Assembly: GCF_002149965.1 (NCBI RefSeq)
Contig: NZ_MSQB01000004.1
Location: 62,001 to 126,000, forward strand
DNA: 64,000 nt
Reading direction: 5' to 3'
DNA from: Novosphingobium panipatense
GTDB lineage: Bacteria > Pseudomonadota > Alphaproteobacteria > Sphingomonadales > Sphingomonadaceae
Positions within the stretch are counted from its first letter, which is position 1. Every line of letters begins with the position of its first letter. The notes below the pieces were generated by a model, which ran no database searches, was not told the origin of the DNA, and was given only the letters and a program-made list of their open reading frames with translations. Below, one piece after another: positions 51,571 to 62,507 of this stretch. A program made the translations under genes and the position numbers.

Positions 51571-52346
51571 GGGCGGCCGCCGCAGCGGCCGCGCTTCTTC
51601 TCGCCGCCTGCTCGCAAGGCGACGCCAAACAGGAAGTCGCCGCGCCGCCGCCACCGGCCTGTGGCGGCGCGACTTTCGAGGGCGCGTCCTTCACCCATTG
51701 CACGGCCGATCCGGCCCGGCACACCATCCACATGGCGCTCGGCCCCAAGGGCGGCGCGCCCTATCGCAGCCTGTCGCAACTGGCGGTCGATCGTCCTGGC
51801 AAGAACCATGCCGTGGCCTTCGCGATGAACGGCGGGATGTTCGACGAAAAAGGGCAGCCGATCGGCTACTACGTCGAGGAAGGCCTTCGCCTGCACAAGC
51901 TCAACACCAACGAGGGCTGGGGCAACTTTCATCTTCAGCCCAACGGCGTGTTCTATGGCGACGCGGCAGGACGATGGACCATTCGCACCGCCGCAGACTT
52001 TGCGAAGTCCGTATCCGATCGTCCCGATTTCGGCACCCAGTCCGGCCCGATGCTCGTGATCGGCGGAAAACTTCATCCGAAGATCGACGCGGATGGCGCA
52101 TCGAAGAAGCTGCGCAACGCCGTTGGCGTCGACCGAAAGGGCCGCGCGCACTTCGTGATCTCGGACGAACCGGTTTCCTTCGGCAAGCTTGCGCGCTATT
52201 TCCGCGACAGCCTGGATTGCCCCAATGCGCTGTTCCTCGACGGCAGCGTATCCTCGCTCTGGGACCCGGAGCATGGGCGGGTGGACGGCGGACCTCCGCT
52301 CGGCCCCTTGATCGTCGTCGAGAAAGCGACGAAAGGCAGGAAATGA
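51567..52346 (+). CDS. phosphodiester glycosidase family lipoprotein (NAGPA/DUF2233-like)
   Basis: This 259-residue protein is predicted from a GTG that overlaps the trpE stop (GTGA). A lipoprotein signal ends at C15 (LLLAAC). The mature part has the NAGPA-type signatures [25 protein letters not shown] and [18 protein letters not shown]-like enzymes remove sugar from phosphodiester-linked glycans. The stop overlaps trpG as ATGA, so it is fully embedded in the trp row. A role in cell-envelope glycan turnover is likely, and no link to tryptophan is evident. The frame is open further upstream inside trpE. Confidence 0.85.
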   Translation: MRAAAAAAALLLAACSQGDAKQEVAAPPPPACGGATFEGASFTHCTADPARHTIHMALGPKGGAPYRSLSQLAVDRPGKNHAVAFAMNGGMFDEKGQPIGYYVEEGLRLHKLNTNEGWGNFHLQPNGVFYGDAAGRWTIRTAADFAKSVSDRPDFGTQSGPMLVIGGKLHPKIDADGASKKLRNAVGVDRKGRAHFVISDEPVSFGKLARYFRDSLDCPNALFLDGSVSSLWDPEHGRVDGGPPLGPLIVVEKATKGRK

Positions 52347-52939
52347 TCCTCGTCATCGACAATTACGACAGCTTCACCTGGAACCTCGTCCATTATGTGA
52401 TGGAACTGGGCGCCGAAGTCGAAGTCGTCCGCAACGACGCCCTTACCGCAGCGCAGGCCATCCAGAGCGGCGCCCAGGGCTTCCTCCTGTCGCCGGGACC
52501 CTGCACGCCCAACGAGGCGGGCATCAGCCTGGATCTCGTCGGCGCCGCTGCCGATTCCGGCAAGCCGCTGCTCGGCGTCTGCCTCGGCCATCAGTCGATC
52601 GGCCAGTACTTCGGCGGGAAAGTGGTGCGCGGCGGATTGATGCACGGCAAGACTTCGCCGGTGACACATGACGATACCGGCGTTTTCGCCGGGATCCCCT
52701 CGCCCTTCACGGCCACCCGCTATCACTCGCTCATTGTCGAGGATATTCCCGAGGCGCTGAAGGTCAACGCCCGCTCGGACGACGGCCATGTCATGGGCTT
52801 CCGCCATGTGGACCTCCCCATTCACGGCGTGCAGTTCCACCCCGAGAGCATCGCCACCGAACATGGCCACGCCATGCTCGCGAATTTCCTGAGACTTTGC
52901 GGCGTGGAGGCAAGGCTGCCTTCGCGGATCGCGGCATGA
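52343..52939 (+). CDS. trpG: anthranilate synthase component II (glutamine amidotransferase)
   Basis: TrpG supplies ammonia from glutamine to TrpE. The 198-residue class I amidotransferase has C80 in [12 protein letters not shown] and the His/Glu pair in [13 protein letters not shown]. The N-terminus [18 protein letters not shown] is characteristic. It may also serve PabA in folate synthesis. Starts and stops overlap by 4 nt with both neighbours. Confidence 0.96.
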   Translation: MILVIDNYDSFTWNLVHYVMELGAEVEVVRNDALTAAQAIQSGAQGFLLSPGPCTPNEAGISLDLVGAAADSGKPLLGVCLGHQSIGQYFGGKVVRGGLMHGKTSPVTHDDTGVFAGIPSPFTATRYHSLIVEDIPEALKVNARSDDGHVMGFRHVDLPIHGVQFHPESIATEHGHAMLANFLRLCGVEARLPSRIAA

Positions 52940-53940
52940 CGGTCCAGGCGATGCTCCCCGATCCCCAGCACCCGATCGACGAGGCGGAGGCCGAACACGC
53001 TTTCGGCCGGATCCTCGACGGCAAGGTCGATGACGAGGCGATCGTCCGCTTCCTCGTCGCCCTCACCGATCGCGGCGAAACCGCCAGCGAGATCGCAGGC
53101 GCCGCCCGCGCGATGCGCGCGCGCATGATCCCGATCAGCGCTCCGGCCAACGCCATCGATGTCTGCGGCACGGGCGGGGACGGACACCATACGCTGAATG
53201 TCTCGACAGCGGTCTCGCTGGTCGTGGCCGCCTGCGGCGTTCCGGTCGCCAAGCACGGCAACCGCGCCGCCAGTTCCAAGGCTGGCGCCGCCGATACGCT
53301 CGAAGCGCTCGGCCTCGATCTGGACCGTGCCGCGGAAACCGCCGAGGAAACCCTGGGCGATCTGGGCATCTGCTTCCTCTTCGCCGCGCGCCATCATCCG
53401 GCGATGGGCCGGATCATGCCCATTCGCAAGGCGATCGGCCGCCGCACGATCTTCAACCTGATGGGACCGCTGGCGAACCCCGCAAACGTCAGCCGCCAAC
53501 TCGTCGGGATCGCCCGCCCCGCCTATGTGCCGATCTATGCCGAGGCGCTGATGCACCTGGGCAGCGAGCATTCCTTCGTGATCTCCGGCGACGAAGGGCT
53601 CGACGAACTGAGCCTCGCCGGCGGCAATGAAGTGGCCGAAATCAGGAACGGCGAACTCTCCATGCGGCGGGTATCGCCGGACGATGTCGGCTTGCCGGTG
53701 TCTCCGGTCGGCGCCATTCGCGGCGGCGATGCCGCCTACAACGGCGATGCCCTGCGCCGCCTCCTGCTGGGCGAGCACGGTCCCTATCGCGACGCCGTCC
53801 TGCTTAACGCCGCAGGTGCGCTCATCGTCGCAGGCGAAGTCGAAACCTGGCAGGAAGGCGTTGAGGAAGCAGCCGAGGCGATCGACAAGGGCCTTGCCAA
53901 TGCCCTGCTCAATTGCTGGATTTCCGCGCTCAAGGGCTGA
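52936..53940 (+). CDS. trpD: anthranilate phosphoribosyltransferase
   Basis: TrpD attaches PRPP to anthranilate. The 334-residue protein has the PRPP-binding [18 protein letters not shown] and [21 protein letters not shown] segments, then [10 protein letters not shown]. The start at 52936 overlaps the trpG stop (ATGA). An earlier in-frame ATG at 52897 lies within trpG. Confidence 0.96.
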   Translation: MTVQAMLPDPQHPIDEAEAEHAFGRILDGKVDDEAIVRFLVALTDRGETASEIAGAARAMRARMIPISAPANAIDVCGTGGDGHHTLNVSTAVSLVVAACGVPVAKHGNRAASSKAGAADTLEALGLDLDRAAETAEETLGDLGICFLFAARHHPAMGRIMPIRKAIGRRTIFNLMGPLANPANVSRQLVGIARPAYVPIYAEALMHLGSEHSFVISGDEGLDELSLAGGNEVAEIRNGELSMRRVSPDDVGLPVSPVGAIRGGDAAYNGDALRRLLLGEHGPYRDAVLLNAAGALIVAGEVETWQEGVEEAAEAIDKGLANALLNCWISALKG

Positions 53941-53964
53941 TCCCGGCGCGTTTTCGAGGTACCG

Positions 53965-54756
53965 ATGTCAGACAAGCTTACCGAGATTTGCGACACCAAG
54001 CGCGCGGAAGTGCAATCCCGCAAGGGCTTTGCCACGGTCAACGACCTCGATGCCCGCAGCGCCGATCAGAGCCCCCCACGCGGCTTCGAGGCCGCCCTGC
54101 GCCGCAAGGCGGATGGCGGTTTCGCGCTAATCGCGGAAATCAAGAAAGCATCCCCCTCCAAGGGATTGATAAGATCAGATTTTCGTCCCGCCGAACATGC
54201 CATCGCCTATGAGCGCGGCGGCGCGGCCTGCCTCTCGATCCTGACCGATGCCCCCTATTTCCAGGGCCACGAGGATTTCCTGGTCGAGGCCCGTGCAGCC
54301 TGCTCGCTGCCGGTCATCCGCAAGGACTTCATGGTCGATCCCTGGCAGGTCGCCGAGGCCCGCTCGATCGGCGCCGACGCGATCCTGATCATCGTCGCCG
54401 CGCTCGACGACGTCGTCATGGCGGAAATCGAAGCCGCCGCCCTCGAACGGGGCATGGATTGCCTTGTCGAGGTTCACAACGAATCCGAAATGGAGCGTGC
54501 AAGCCGCCTGAAATCGCGGCTGATCGGCGTGAACAATCGCGACCTCAAGCGCTTCGTCACCGACATCGAAACCACCGTGCGGCTTGCGCCCCTGGCGCCG
54601 GAAGGAACCCTTCTGGTCAGCGAGAGCGGGATCAACGCCCATGCCGATCTCCAGCATCTGTCGGCCTGCGGCGCGCGTACCTTCCTGGTCGGCGAAAGCC
54701 TGATGCGCGAGGCCGACGTCGAGGCGGCAACCCGCCGACTGCTGCTGGGTGCATGA
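53965..54756 (+). CDS. trpC: indole-3-glycerol phosphate synthase
   Basis: TrpC closes the indole ring. The 263-residue stand-alone TIM barrel has [45 protein letters not shown] and VGVNNRDL-type ([11 protein letters not shown]) segments. It starts 24 nt after trpD. Its stop overlaps moaC (ATGA). trpF, trpB and trpA are not in the window. Confidence 0.96.
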   Translation: MSDKLTEICDTKRAEVQSRKGFATVNDLDARSADQSPPRGFEAALRRKADGGFALIAEIKKASPSKGLIRSDFRPAEHAIAYERGGAACLSILTDAPYFQGHEDFLVEARAACSLPVIRKDFMVDPWQVAEARSIGADAILIIVAALDDVVMAEIEAAALERGMDCLVEVHNESEMERASRLKSRLIGVNNRDLKRFVTDIETTVRLAPLAPEGTLLVSESGINAHADLQHLSACGARTFLVGESLMREADVEAATRRLLLGA

Positions 54757-55238
54757 GCAAGTCCCTCACCCATATCGATGCTGACGGAACGGCCCGCATG
54801 GTCGATGTCGGCGCGAAAGCGGAAACCCGGCGCGTGGCCGTGGCATCGGGCCGGATATCCATGACCGGCGTGGCCCTCGCCGCCATTCGCGCAGGCGACG
54901 CGCCGAAAGGCGATGTTCTGGGAACGGCGCGCATTGCCGGGATCATGGCAGCCAAAAAGACTTCCGACCTCATCCCGATGTGCCATCCGCTGCCGCTCGA
55001 CGCCGTCAATCTCGACTTCGCTTTCGAGGACAGCGCGATAACGGCCAGGGCGACCGTATCGCTAAACGGGCGAACCGGCGTTGAAATGGAAGCGATTACA
55101 GCCGTTTCCGTGGCTCTCGTGACGATTTACGACATGGCAAAGGCGCTCGACAAGGCCATGGTCATCGGCGACATCAGGCTGATCGAGAAGATCGGCGGAA
55201 AGTCCCGTCATTGGAAGGCGGCAGACCAGCTGCAATGA
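54753..55238 (+). CDS. moaC: cyclic pyranopterin monophosphate synthase (MoaC)
   Basis: MoaC forms cyclic pyranopterin monophosphate in molybdenum cofactor synthesis. The 161-residue protein has [18 protein letters not shown], the [14 protein letters not shown] active-site region, and [26 protein letters not shown]. It is coupled to trpC and moeA by 4-nt overlaps, so cofactor and tryptophan genes share one message. Confidence 0.96.
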   Translation: MSKSLTHIDADGTARMVDVGAKAETRRVAVASGRISMTGVALAAIRAGDAPKGDVLGTARIAGIMAAKKTSDLIPMCHPLPLDAVNLDFAFEDSAITARATVSLNGRTGVEMEAITAVSVALVTIYDMAKALDKAMVIGDIRLIEKIGGKSRHWKAADQLQ

Positions 55239-56449
55239 AGCCGCCGATGGATCTGGATGAGGCGCAGTCCCACCTGCTGGCGCTGGTCGAACCGCTCGCC
55301 ATCGAACATGTCGATATCGAGGGCACGCTCGGACGCTATCTCGCCGCGCCGCTGCATGCGCGGCGCTGTCAGCCCATGGCGGACATGTCGGCCATGGACG
55401 GATATGCCGTGGCTGAAGACGATCTTGCCGGCCCCTGGCGGGTGATCGGAGAAAGCGCCGCAGGTCATCCCTTCACGGGCACGATAAATGCCGGCGAGGC
55501 CGTGCGGATCTCGACCGGCGCCCTGCTACCTTCCGGCGGCCGGGCCGTGATCCTGCAGGAAGACCTGGGCCGCACAGGCGACGAACTGACCCTTGCCGGA
55601 GAGGCGCCTTCGCCCGGAAACCGCCATATTCGCGCGAAGGGCATGGACTTCCCGGACGGTCATCTGCTGCTGGCAGCCGGAACGCAGATCGGCCCGGCGC
55701 AGGCCGGGTTGGCCCTCGCCGCTGGGCACAGGCATCTTCCGGTATGCAGGATCCCCCGCCTCACCGTGATCGACAGCGGGGACGAACTTTCCAGCGATCC
55801 CGAATTCTGCGCCGAGCATCAGATTCCCGCCAGCAACGGCGCCATGCTCGTGGCGCTGGCACGCAGCCTCCCGGTCGATGCCAAGCGTAATGGACCGATT
55901 CCCGACGATATCGAGGCACTCGTCGCGGCCCTGGAAGCGGCATCGGATGCCGACATCATAGTCACCAGCGGCGGAGCGTCGGTGGGCGACCACGATCTCC
56001 TGCGTCCGGCCCTCGAGGCGTGGGGCGCCCGGATCGAATTCTGGCGCATCGCGATCAAGCCGGGCAAGCCGCTGCTGATCGCAACACGCAATCGCGGCGC
56101 GCGCAGGCAACTTGTCATCGGATTGCCCGGCAATCCCGTGTCCAGCCTCGTAACCGCCTACCTTTTCATGCTGCCCGTGCTCCGCGCCCTCCTCGGCGCC
56201 GCCGATCCCCTGCCCCGGAAAATCACGATACGCCTCGCCGAGCCGCTGAAACCCGGCGGTGCGCGGCGGGAATTCCTAAGAGCCCAGTGGGATGGCGAAA
56301 CGGTTCGAGCGCTGTCCCTTCAGGATAGCGGGGCGCTCTCGTCCCTGGCTGCAAGCAATGTTCTGATCGACCGCCCGGCTCACGCCCCCGCTGCCCTTGC
56401 CGGAGACGATGTTCAGGTATTCTTGCTCCAAAATGGCGGTATTGCTTGA
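55235..56449 (+). CDS. moeA: molybdopterin molybdenumtransferase
   Basis: MoeA inserts molybdate into adenylylated molybdopterin. The 404-residue protein has MSAMDGYAV, the [13 protein letters not shown] segment and [17 protein letters not shown]. The start at 55235 overlaps the moaC stop. Its 3' end carries the lexA -35 region. Confidence 0.95.
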   Translation: MKPPMDLDEAQSHLLALVEPLAIEHVDIEGTLGRYLAAPLHARRCQPMADMSAMDGYAVAEDDLAGPWRVIGESAAGHPFTGTINAGEAVRISTGALLPSGGRAVILQEDLGRTGDELTLAGEAPSPGNRHIRAKGMDFPDGHLLLAAGTQIGPAQAGLALAAGHRHLPVCRIPRLTVIDSGDELSSDPEFCAEHQIPASNGAMLVALARSLPVDAKRNGPIPDDIEALVAALEAASDADIIVTSGGASVGDHDLLRPALEAWGARIEFWRIAIKPGKPLLIATRNRGARRQLVIGLPGNPVSSLVTAYLFMLPVLRALLGAADPLPRKITIRLAEPLKPGGARREFLRAQWDGETVRALSLQDSGALSSLAASNVLIDRPAHAPAALAGDDVQVFLLQNGGIA

Positions 56450-56473
56450 CTATACCCGGTTCGTTGCATAATT

Positions 56474-56488
56474 GTTCCCTCATTGTTC
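56474..56488 (+). promoter_or_regulatory. LexA SOS box (GTTC-N7-GTTC)
   Basis: GTTC at 56474-56477 and 56485-56488 are separated by 7 nt, the direct-repeat LexA site of alphaproteobacteria. A third GTTC lies at 56459-56462. TTGACT (56446-56451) and CATAAT (56467-56472) could be the promoter, with a short 15-bp spacer. The box would block lexA transcription by its own product. Confidence 0.85.
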
Positions 56489-56580
56489 GCAGGTAAGTCG
56501 CTGAAAGGCGAAATGCGCTGACGGACGGCCCGGCGGGCGGAATCAGGTCCAAGTGCCGCAGAACACATGAGGCTAAGCAG

Positions 56581-57267
56581 ATGTTGACGCGCAAGCAGCA
56601 CGAATTGCTCCGGTTCATCCAGGTCCGGCTTGAGGAAAGCGGCATTTCCCCCAGTTTCGAGGAAATGAAGGAAGCGCTGGACCTCAAGTCCAAGTCGGGT
56701 GTCCACAGGCTGATCTCGGCGCTCGAAGAACGCGGCTTCATCCGGCGCCTTCCCAACCGCGCCCGCGCGCTGGAGGTTCTTCGCCAGCCCGAAGATGCAA
56801 ACCCCAAGCCTGCCAAGGCCGCGCCCGCAACACCTGCGCGGGAAGCGACTACGCGCGCTCCTGCGGTCGGTGTGCCCGCCAACGACGTCATCGAAATTCC
56901 GCTTCATGGCCGGATTGCCGCAGGCGTTCCCATCGAAGCCCTGGAAGGCCAGTCCTCGCTTCCGGTTCCGGCGGCGCTGCTGGGCTCGGGCGATCATTAT
57001 GCTCTGGAAGTTTCAGGCGATTCCATGGTGGAAGCCGGCATTCTCGATGGCGACTTCGCACTGGTGAAGCGCACCAACACGGCGCGGGACGGCGAGATCA
57101 TAGTCGCTCTCATCCGCGGTGAGGAAGCCACGCTGAAATACTTGCGCCGCGAAGGCGGAATGATCCGGCTCGACCCGGCGAACGGGGCCTATGAACCCCA
57201 GATCTACGGGCCGGACGAAGTGGAAGTTCAGGGCAAACTTGCAGGCTTGCTCCGCCGCTATCACTGA
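56581..57267 (+). CDS. lexA: LexA repressor
   Basis: LexA represses SOS genes and cleaves itself when RecA is activated. The winged helix spans residues 1-65 ([14 protein letters not shown]). A Pro/Ala-rich linker leads to the S24 peptidase domain. The cleavage site is A114-G115, the serine is S148 in SGDSMVEAG and the lysine is K186 in EATLKYL. The length of 228 residues fits alphaproteobacterial LexA. The stop lies within the 7-bp overlap with convergent comEC. Confidence 0.96.
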   Translation: MLTRKQHELLRFIQVRLEESGISPSFEEMKEALDLKSKSGVHRLISALEERGFIRRLPNRARALEVLRQPEDANPKPAKAAPATPAREATTRAPAVGVPANDVIEIPLHGRIAAGVPIEALEGQSSLPVPAALLGSGDHYALEVSGDSMVEAGILDGDFALVKRTNTARDGEIIVALIRGEEATLKYLRREGGMIRLDPANGAYEPQIYGPDEVEVQGKLAGLLRRYH

Positions 57268-59534
57268 TGGGTCGCACGGGGAGGTGCCAATGTCGCCTCC
57301 CTTGCCCGGGACGCCCTTTCCACTTGGGTTGCGAAGGGCCGAAAGGCCCCCGGTCGCCACCATCCATGATCACCTTGCGTTTCGCTCACCGACTTGACCG
57401 TCCGGGGTCCGACAGAAATCGCAAGGCCGCCTGTTCGATCCAGCAACCGGCGATCGGCCTTTAGCCATCTTGGCCGACAGGAGCCGGGAAGGCGCCGATC
57501 GGCGATAACCACATCTGCACGTGCGCAGGCCTTGGCCAATTGCTCTTCCGACACGATACTGCGCCCCCGGGCAATAAGAAGATGCGTGATTTTCCCGGGG
57601 CTGTTCAGGGCGACTGCACAGAAATCCTGGTTGCACCGTGTACTAGGACTATCCCGCACCGCTTGCGGTCTCTGGGAAAGACCTGCCGCCTCCATGATGT
57701 TATCCAAGGCATAGTCGCTGGAACTGTCGCGAAGCATGGCGATGCGCCGGCTGCCGGGTTCGACCCACGCCACATGACGGCCATCGCCTGAGACCATGAT
57801 GTCCGGCGCCTGCATCACCAGCAGCGCCAGTAGTCCAGCCATGATCGGCAGCAGCCCCCAGAGACGGAATGTGCCGTTCCAAAGCCCAAGCCATAGACCG
57901 CCCGCCACGAAGAGCAGGAAGTGCCCTCCGCTCATTCCGGGCGTGACGATCACCGCGCCGGGGCGCGCTGCCACGAATCGGGCAATTTCAAGCAAGCCAT
58001 CGATGGCATGGGCAGCGAGCCACCAGACCGGCGCGCCCAATCCCACAATGTCGAGCGCCAGCGCCAGGGCGATCAGCGGCATGATCGCCAGTGTGGTCAA
58101 CGGAATTGCAACGAGGTTCGCGAAAGCGCCGTAAAGTCCGGCCCGATGAAAATGGAAGAGGCCGATCGGCATCAGGACGATTTCGATAGCAAGCCCGGTT
58201 GCGAGAAGCATCGCGAGCGCGCGCAAGCCCTTTGTCGAAACGGCTTCGTCACGGGGGCTCAGCCAGCGCTTCATCGGCTCGGCGCTGCCCAAGGCTACAA
58301 GAACCATGACTGCTGCGAAGCTCATCTGGAAGCTCGGGCCGACGATCGACTCGGGCCAGATCAGCAAGACCAGAAAGGCCGCAACGGCCAGCAGCCGCAT
58401 CGACAAGGCATCACGGCCGTGAACGACCGCCAGAAGGACCAGCAAGGCGCCCAGGCAAGACCTTACCGTGGGCACCTGCGATCCGCTCAGTAGCGTATAG
58501 CCGATACCCACAAGCGCTCCGGCAGCGCCCGCCAGGATCGGAAGCCGAACCCTCAGCGCCAAAGCGGGCGAGAGGGCCAGCAGGCGAAGTACCACGAAAT
58601 AGGCGAACCCGATCACCGCGCTAACGTGAAGCCCGCTGATGGACAGAAGATGCGCGAGGCCCGAATCCCGCATGGCCTGGACTTCCACATCGCCGATTGC
58701 GCCCATGTCTCCGGTCGTCAGAGCCGTTGCGATGCCCCCCGCTGTCCCGGGCAATCGTTTCGCAATATGATGCGAGAGCGCCATGCGCTGTCCGGCCAGC
58801 CAGTCCTGCCCCCCGCCCCGGGACACGATCTCGACCGGCGATGTCGCCGATCCCGTGGCGGAAATACCCATGAACCATGCAGCCCGAGCAAAGTCATACC
58901 CGCCCGGAAACATCGGCGAAGCCGGAGGCGAAAGCCGCCCGCGAAATCGGATGACCGCGCCGCTGGCGAGTTCGTTGTCGCCCGAAGACAGCGGCAGATT
59001 CACGCGCACCTTGATCGGGTTGGCGCTTTCGGGATCGCGCATGGCCAGGGTGAGCCTCAAGCGGTCAAGGGCCGGCTGTTCTTCTATCCCGATGACGCGC
59101 GCCGTGAAGCTGCCGCTGACCGGGTGTAAAATTGCCTGACGCCCAACGATTTCCGAACGTATCCAGATGGAAAGGAAACCCGCCAGAAACAGTAAAGAAA
59201 GGGACAGGACGGCCTGCCTGATGTAAGGGAAGCGCAGGATGCCGCTGCGCGAGTGCAGTGCTAAAAATGCAATCGTGACGCATACTACGCAAATGCCTGC
59301 CCATGCCTCCGCGGTTAACGATAAAAACCACGCGATTATGCCGATTCCAAAGGCTACCGTCAGCCATGGCCCTCTTGCGAAACCGCAGTTCGAAAGAAAA
59401 CACTCGACACCGGCCAAACTGCTCGACAAGTGGCTCTGGCTGATCCATGGGCGATGCTGCATTGCAGCGCCTCCGGCGACATCCGGGCGCTCGAAATCAA
59501 CCGTCGTGGCGGCGTGGCTGGCCATGGCGCGCAT
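57261..59534 (-). CDS. comEC: ComEC/Rec2 family competence channel protein
   Basis: ComEC forms the inner-membrane channel for incoming single-stranded DNA. The protein of up to 757 residues has an N-terminal DUF4131-like part. The competence domain follows, with [19 protein letters not shown] and about ten membrane segments. The C-terminal domain lacks the HxHxDH metallo-beta-lactamase motif, as is common in alphaproteobacteria. The true start may be 59534, 59525 or 59462. comF is also present in the window; no other DNA-uptake machinery is. Confidence 0.9.
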   Translation of the reverse strand: MRAMASHAATTVDFERPDVAGGAAMQHRPWISQSHLSSSLAGVECFLSNCGFARGPWLTVAFGIGIIAWFLSLTAEAWAGICVVCVTIAFLALHSRSGILRFPYIRQAVLSLSLLFLAGFLSIWIRSEIVGRQAILHPVSGSFTARVIGIEEQPALDRLRLTLAMRDPESANPIKVRVNLPLSSGDNELASGAVIRFRGRLSPPASPMFPGGYDFARAAWFMGISATGSATSPVEIVSRGGGQDWLAGQRMALSHHIAKRLPGTAGGIATALTTGDMGAIGDVEVQAMRDSGLAHLLSISGLHVSAVIGFAYFVVLRLLALSPALALRVRLPILAGAAGALVGIGYTLLSGSQVPTVRSCLGALLVLLAVVHGRDALSMRLLAVAAFLVLLIWPESIVGPSFQMSFAAVMVLVALGSAEPMKRWLSPRDEAVSTKGLRALAMLLATGLAIEIVLMPIGLFHFHRAGLYGAFANLVAIPLTTLAIMPLIALALALDIVGLGAPVWWLAAHAIDGLLEIARFVAARPGAVIVTPGMSGGHFLLFVAGGLWLGLWNGTFRLWGLLPIMAGLLALLVMQAPDIMVSGDGRHVAWVEPGSRRIAMLRDSSSDYALDNIMEAAGLSQRPQAVRDSPSTRCNQDFCAVALNSPGKITHLLIARGRSIVSEEQLAKACARADVVIADRRLPGSCRPRWLKADRRLLDRTGGLAISVGPRTVKSVSETQGDHGWWRPGAFRPFATQVERASRAREATLAPPRATHQ

Positions 59535-59554
59535 AGGACAGGAAGGTTTTTATA

Positions 59555-61009
59555 ATGGCAAGCGGCAGTGCATCGAGCGGAGCGACGGCAAGCAAGACCG
59601 TCGTGACGCGCTTTGCCCCCTCGCCCACGGGCTATCTCCATATCGGCGGCGCCCGCACCGCGCTCTTCAACTGGCTGTTCGCCCGTCATCACGGCGGCAA
59701 GTACCTGCTCCGCATCGAGGACACCGACCGCGCCCGCTCTACCGAGCCTGCGATCGAGGCGATCTTCGACGGCCTGACCTGGCTGGGCCTGGATGGTGAC
59801 GAACCCGCGGTGTTCCAGTTCGCCCGCTCCGACCGTCATGCCGAAGTGGCCGCCGAGCTGCTGGCCAATGGCCATGCCTATCGCTGCTACCTGACGCCCG
59901 AAGAACTCGCCGAACGCCGCCAGAAAGCCCAGGAAGAGCGTCGCCCATTCCGTATCGACAGCGAATGGCGCGATGCGGATCCCGCGACCTGGCCGGCGGG
60001 CCAGTCTTACGTTGTGCGCGTGAAGGCGCCGCGTGAAGGCGAAACCACCATTTCCGACCTTGTTCAGGGCGAAGTCACCGTCAGGAACGAGGAAATCGAC
60101 GACTTCGTCATTCTTCGCTCGGACGGCACGCCTACCTACATGCTGGCCGTTGTCGTCGACGACAACGACATGGGCGTCACCCATGTCCTTCGCGGCGACG
60201 ATCATCTGAACAACGCCTTCCGCCAGCTGGTGGTCATTCGCGGCATGGGTTGGGACGAACCCGTCTACGGCCACGTCCCGCTCATCCACGGTTCCGATGG
60301 CGCGAAACTCTCCAAACGGCATGGCGCGCTGGGGGTCGATGCCTATCGCGACGAGATGGGCGTGCTTCCCGAAGCCCTGTTCAATTATCTGTTGCGCCTG
60401 GGCTGGGGCCACGGCGACGAGGAATTTATCAGCCGTGAGAAGGCGGTCGAGTGGTTCGACATGGCGGACGTGGGCAAGTCGCCCTCGCGCTTCGACCTCG
60501 CCAAGCTGCAGAATCTCAATGGCCATTACTTGCGCGAGGCCGACGATGCGCGCCTCGCCGAACTGGTTGCGCCGCGCCTTGCCAAGGCCGGCTACGAAAG
60601 CCCGGATCTGTACCTGCTGACGCGGGCGATGCCGGTGCTGAAGGTCCGCGCGAAGGACCTCAACGAACTTGCGGAAGGTGCTGAATTCCTTTTTGCCAAG
60701 CGTCCGCTCGCATTCAGCGAGAAGGCGCAGGCGCTCTTGACGGACGAGGCGCGGGGGCGCCTTGCCGCCATGCACGAGCGTCTTTCCTCGCAGCCCGAAT
60801 GGGCTCTGGAGGCACTGGAATCCAGCCTTAAGGCAATGGCCGAGGACTTGGGATTGGGCCTCGGCAAGCTCGCACAACCCTTGCGGGCGGCCCTGACTGG
60901 TCAAACGACCTCTCCGGGTATTTTCGACGTATTGGTTCTGCTCGGCCGGGACGAAAGCCTTGCACGCATTGGCGCGCAGGCGGACGCTTCGACCGGGTCG
61001 CACATATAA
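59555..61009 (+). CDS. gltX: glutamyl-tRNA synthetase
   Basis: GltX charges tRNA-Glu. The 484-residue class I synthetase has the HIGH-type motif ([12 protein letters not shown]) and KLSKR (AKLSKRHGA), with [10 protein letters not shown] and the anticodon-binding helical C-terminus. AGGAAGG lies upstream of the ATG. Only 20 bp separate it from the divergent comEC start, so its promoter must lie inside the comEC frame or that start is wrong. Confidence 0.96.
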   Translation: MASGSASSGATASKTVVTRFAPSPTGYLHIGGARTALFNWLFARHHGGKYLLRIEDTDRARSTEPAIEAIFDGLTWLGLDGDEPAVFQFARSDRHAEVAAELLANGHAYRCYLTPEELAERRQKAQEERRPFRIDSEWRDADPATWPAGQSYVVRVKAPREGETTISDLVQGEVTVRNEEIDDFVILRSDGTPTYMLAVVVDDNDMGVTHVLRGDDHLNNAFRQLVVIRGMGWDEPVYGHVPLIHGSDGAKLSKRHGALGVDAYRDEMGVLPEALFNYLLRLGWGHGDEEFISREKAVEWFDMADVGKSPSRFDLAKLQNLNGHYLREADDARLAELVAPRLAKAGYESPDLYLLTRAMPVLKVRAKDLNELAEGAEFLFAKRPLAFSEKAQALLTDEARGRLAAMHERLSSQPEWALEALESSLKAMAEDLGLGLGKLAQPLRAALTGQTTSPGIFDVLVLLGRDESLARIGAQADASTGSHI

Positions 61010-61022
61010 GGAGTAAGAACTG

Positions 61023-62306
61023 GTGGGTGATCAGGTAAAACTGAATGCTGGTGGCACGGAATTCGACTACCCTGTGCTCAAGGGCAGTGTCGGCCCGGAT
61101 GTCATCGATATCCGCAAGCTCTATGCCCAGACGGGCAAGTTCACGTACGATCCCGGCTTCACCTCGACGGCCAGCTGCGAAAGCGCGCTGACCTATATCG
61201 ACGGCGACGAAGGCGTCCTGCTCCATCGCGGCTACCCGATCGGACAGCTGGCCGAAAACTCGTCCTTCATGGAAACCAGCTACCTGCTGCTCAACGGCGA
61301 ACTGCCGAGCGCAGCCGAACTGGCGACTTTCGAGAACACCATCACGCGCCACACCATGCTCCACGAGCAGCTGGCGAACTTCTACCGCGGTTTCCGCCGT
61401 GACGCCCACCCGATGGCGATCATGTGCGGCGTGGTCGGCGCGCTTTCGGCGTTCTACCACGACTCGACCGACATCTCGGATCCCGAGCACCGCAAGATCA
61501 GCTCGCACCGTCTCATCGCCAAGATGCCGACGATCGCCGCTGCCGCTTACAAGTACTCGGTCGGCCAGCCCTTCGTCTATCCCGACAACAAGCTGAGCTA
61601 CACCGGCAACTTCCTGCGCATGACCTTCGGCGTGCCGGCGGAAGAATATGAAGTGATCCCCGCCGTCGAAAAGGCGATGGACCGCATCTTCATCCTCCAT
61701 GCCGACCACGAGCAGAACGCCTCGACCTCGACCGTGCGTCTTGCCGGTTCGTCGGGCGCCAATCCGTTCGCATGCATCGCCGCCGGCATCGCCTGCCTCT
61801 GGGGCCCTGCCCACGGCGGCGCGAACGAAGCCGCGCTCAACATGCTCAAGGAAATCGGTACGCCGGACAAGATCCAGCACTACATCGACCGTGCGAAGGA
61901 CAAGAACGATCCGTTCCGCCTGATGGGCTTCGGTCACCGCGTCTACAAGAACTACGATCCGCGCGCCACGGTCATGCAGAAGACCGTCCGCGAAGTGTTC
62001 GACGCGCTCAAGGTCACCGACCCGCTGTTCGAGACCGCCCTGCGCCTCGAGGAAATCGCTCTCAGCGATCCGTACTTCGCAGAGAAGAAGCTGTTCCCGA
62101 ACGTCGATTTCTACTCGGGCATCATCCTTTCGGCCATCGGCTTCCCGACCACGATGTTCACGGCGCTCTTCGCCCTCGCCCGTACCGTGGGCTGGGTCGC
62201 GCAGTGGAACGAAATGATCTCGGATCCCGGCCAGAAGATCGGTCGTCCGCGTCAGCTCTACACCGGCCCGACGCAGCGCGACTACGTCTCGATCGACAAG
62301 CGCTGA
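61023..62306 (+). CDS. gltA: citrate synthase
   Basis: GltA condenses acetyl-CoA and oxaloacetate. The 427-residue type I (NADH-sensitive type length) enzyme has the catalytic histidines in GPAHGGANE and [14 protein letters not shown] and the aspartate in NVDFYSG. It starts with GTG, with AAGGAG upstream. It follows gltX by 13 nt and is probably co-transcribed. Confidence 0.96.
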   Translation: MGDQVKLNAGGTEFDYPVLKGSVGPDVIDIRKLYAQTGKFTYDPGFTSTASCESALTYIDGDEGVLLHRGYPIGQLAENSSFMETSYLLLNGELPSAAELATFENTITRHTMLHEQLANFYRGFRRDAHPMAIMCGVVGALSAFYHDSTDISDPEHRKISSHRLIAKMPTIAAAAYKYSVGQPFVYPDNKLSYTGNFLRMTFGVPAEEYEVIPAVEKAMDRIFILHADHEQNASTSTVRLAGSSGANPFACIAAGIACLWGPAHGGANEAALNMLKEIGTPDKIQHYIDRAKDKNDPFRLMGFGHRVYKNYDPRATVMQKTVREVFDALKVTDPLFETALRLEEIALSDPYFAEKKLFPNVDFYSGIILSAIGFPTTMFTALFALARTVGWVAQWNEMISDPGQKIGRPRQLYTGPTQRDYVSIDKR

Positions 62307-62345
62307 GCCCGTCGCTCGATAGAGCGATCCGGTTTTGCCGAGAAA

Positions 62346-62380
62346 AAGAAGGCCCTCGCGAAAGCGGGGGCCTTTCTTTT
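62346..62380 (+). terminator. Rho-independent terminator
   Basis: GGCCCTCGC (62351-62359) pairs with GCGGGGGCC (62364-62372) around a GAAA loop, extended by AAAGAA/TTTCTT, and ends in TTT. It closes the gltX-gltA unit. Confidence 0.85.
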
Positions 62381-62507
62381 GAAGCGAACGATCTTGCCAT
62401 CCGGGGAGCCGAACTTTCAGTCGCATTCGTACAAGTACTTGAAATGCAAAATGCCGCTATATAGCCTTCCAAGGATTCCAGACTATTGGCGACGGGGGCG
62501 TTAGCGA

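Noticed and set aside
57261..57720. A broken comEC, because the C-terminal domain lacks the metallo-beta-lactamase motif
   Set aside because: The frame is intact to a normal stop. Alphaproteobacterial ComEC proteins often lack this motif, so there is no sign of a recent lesion.
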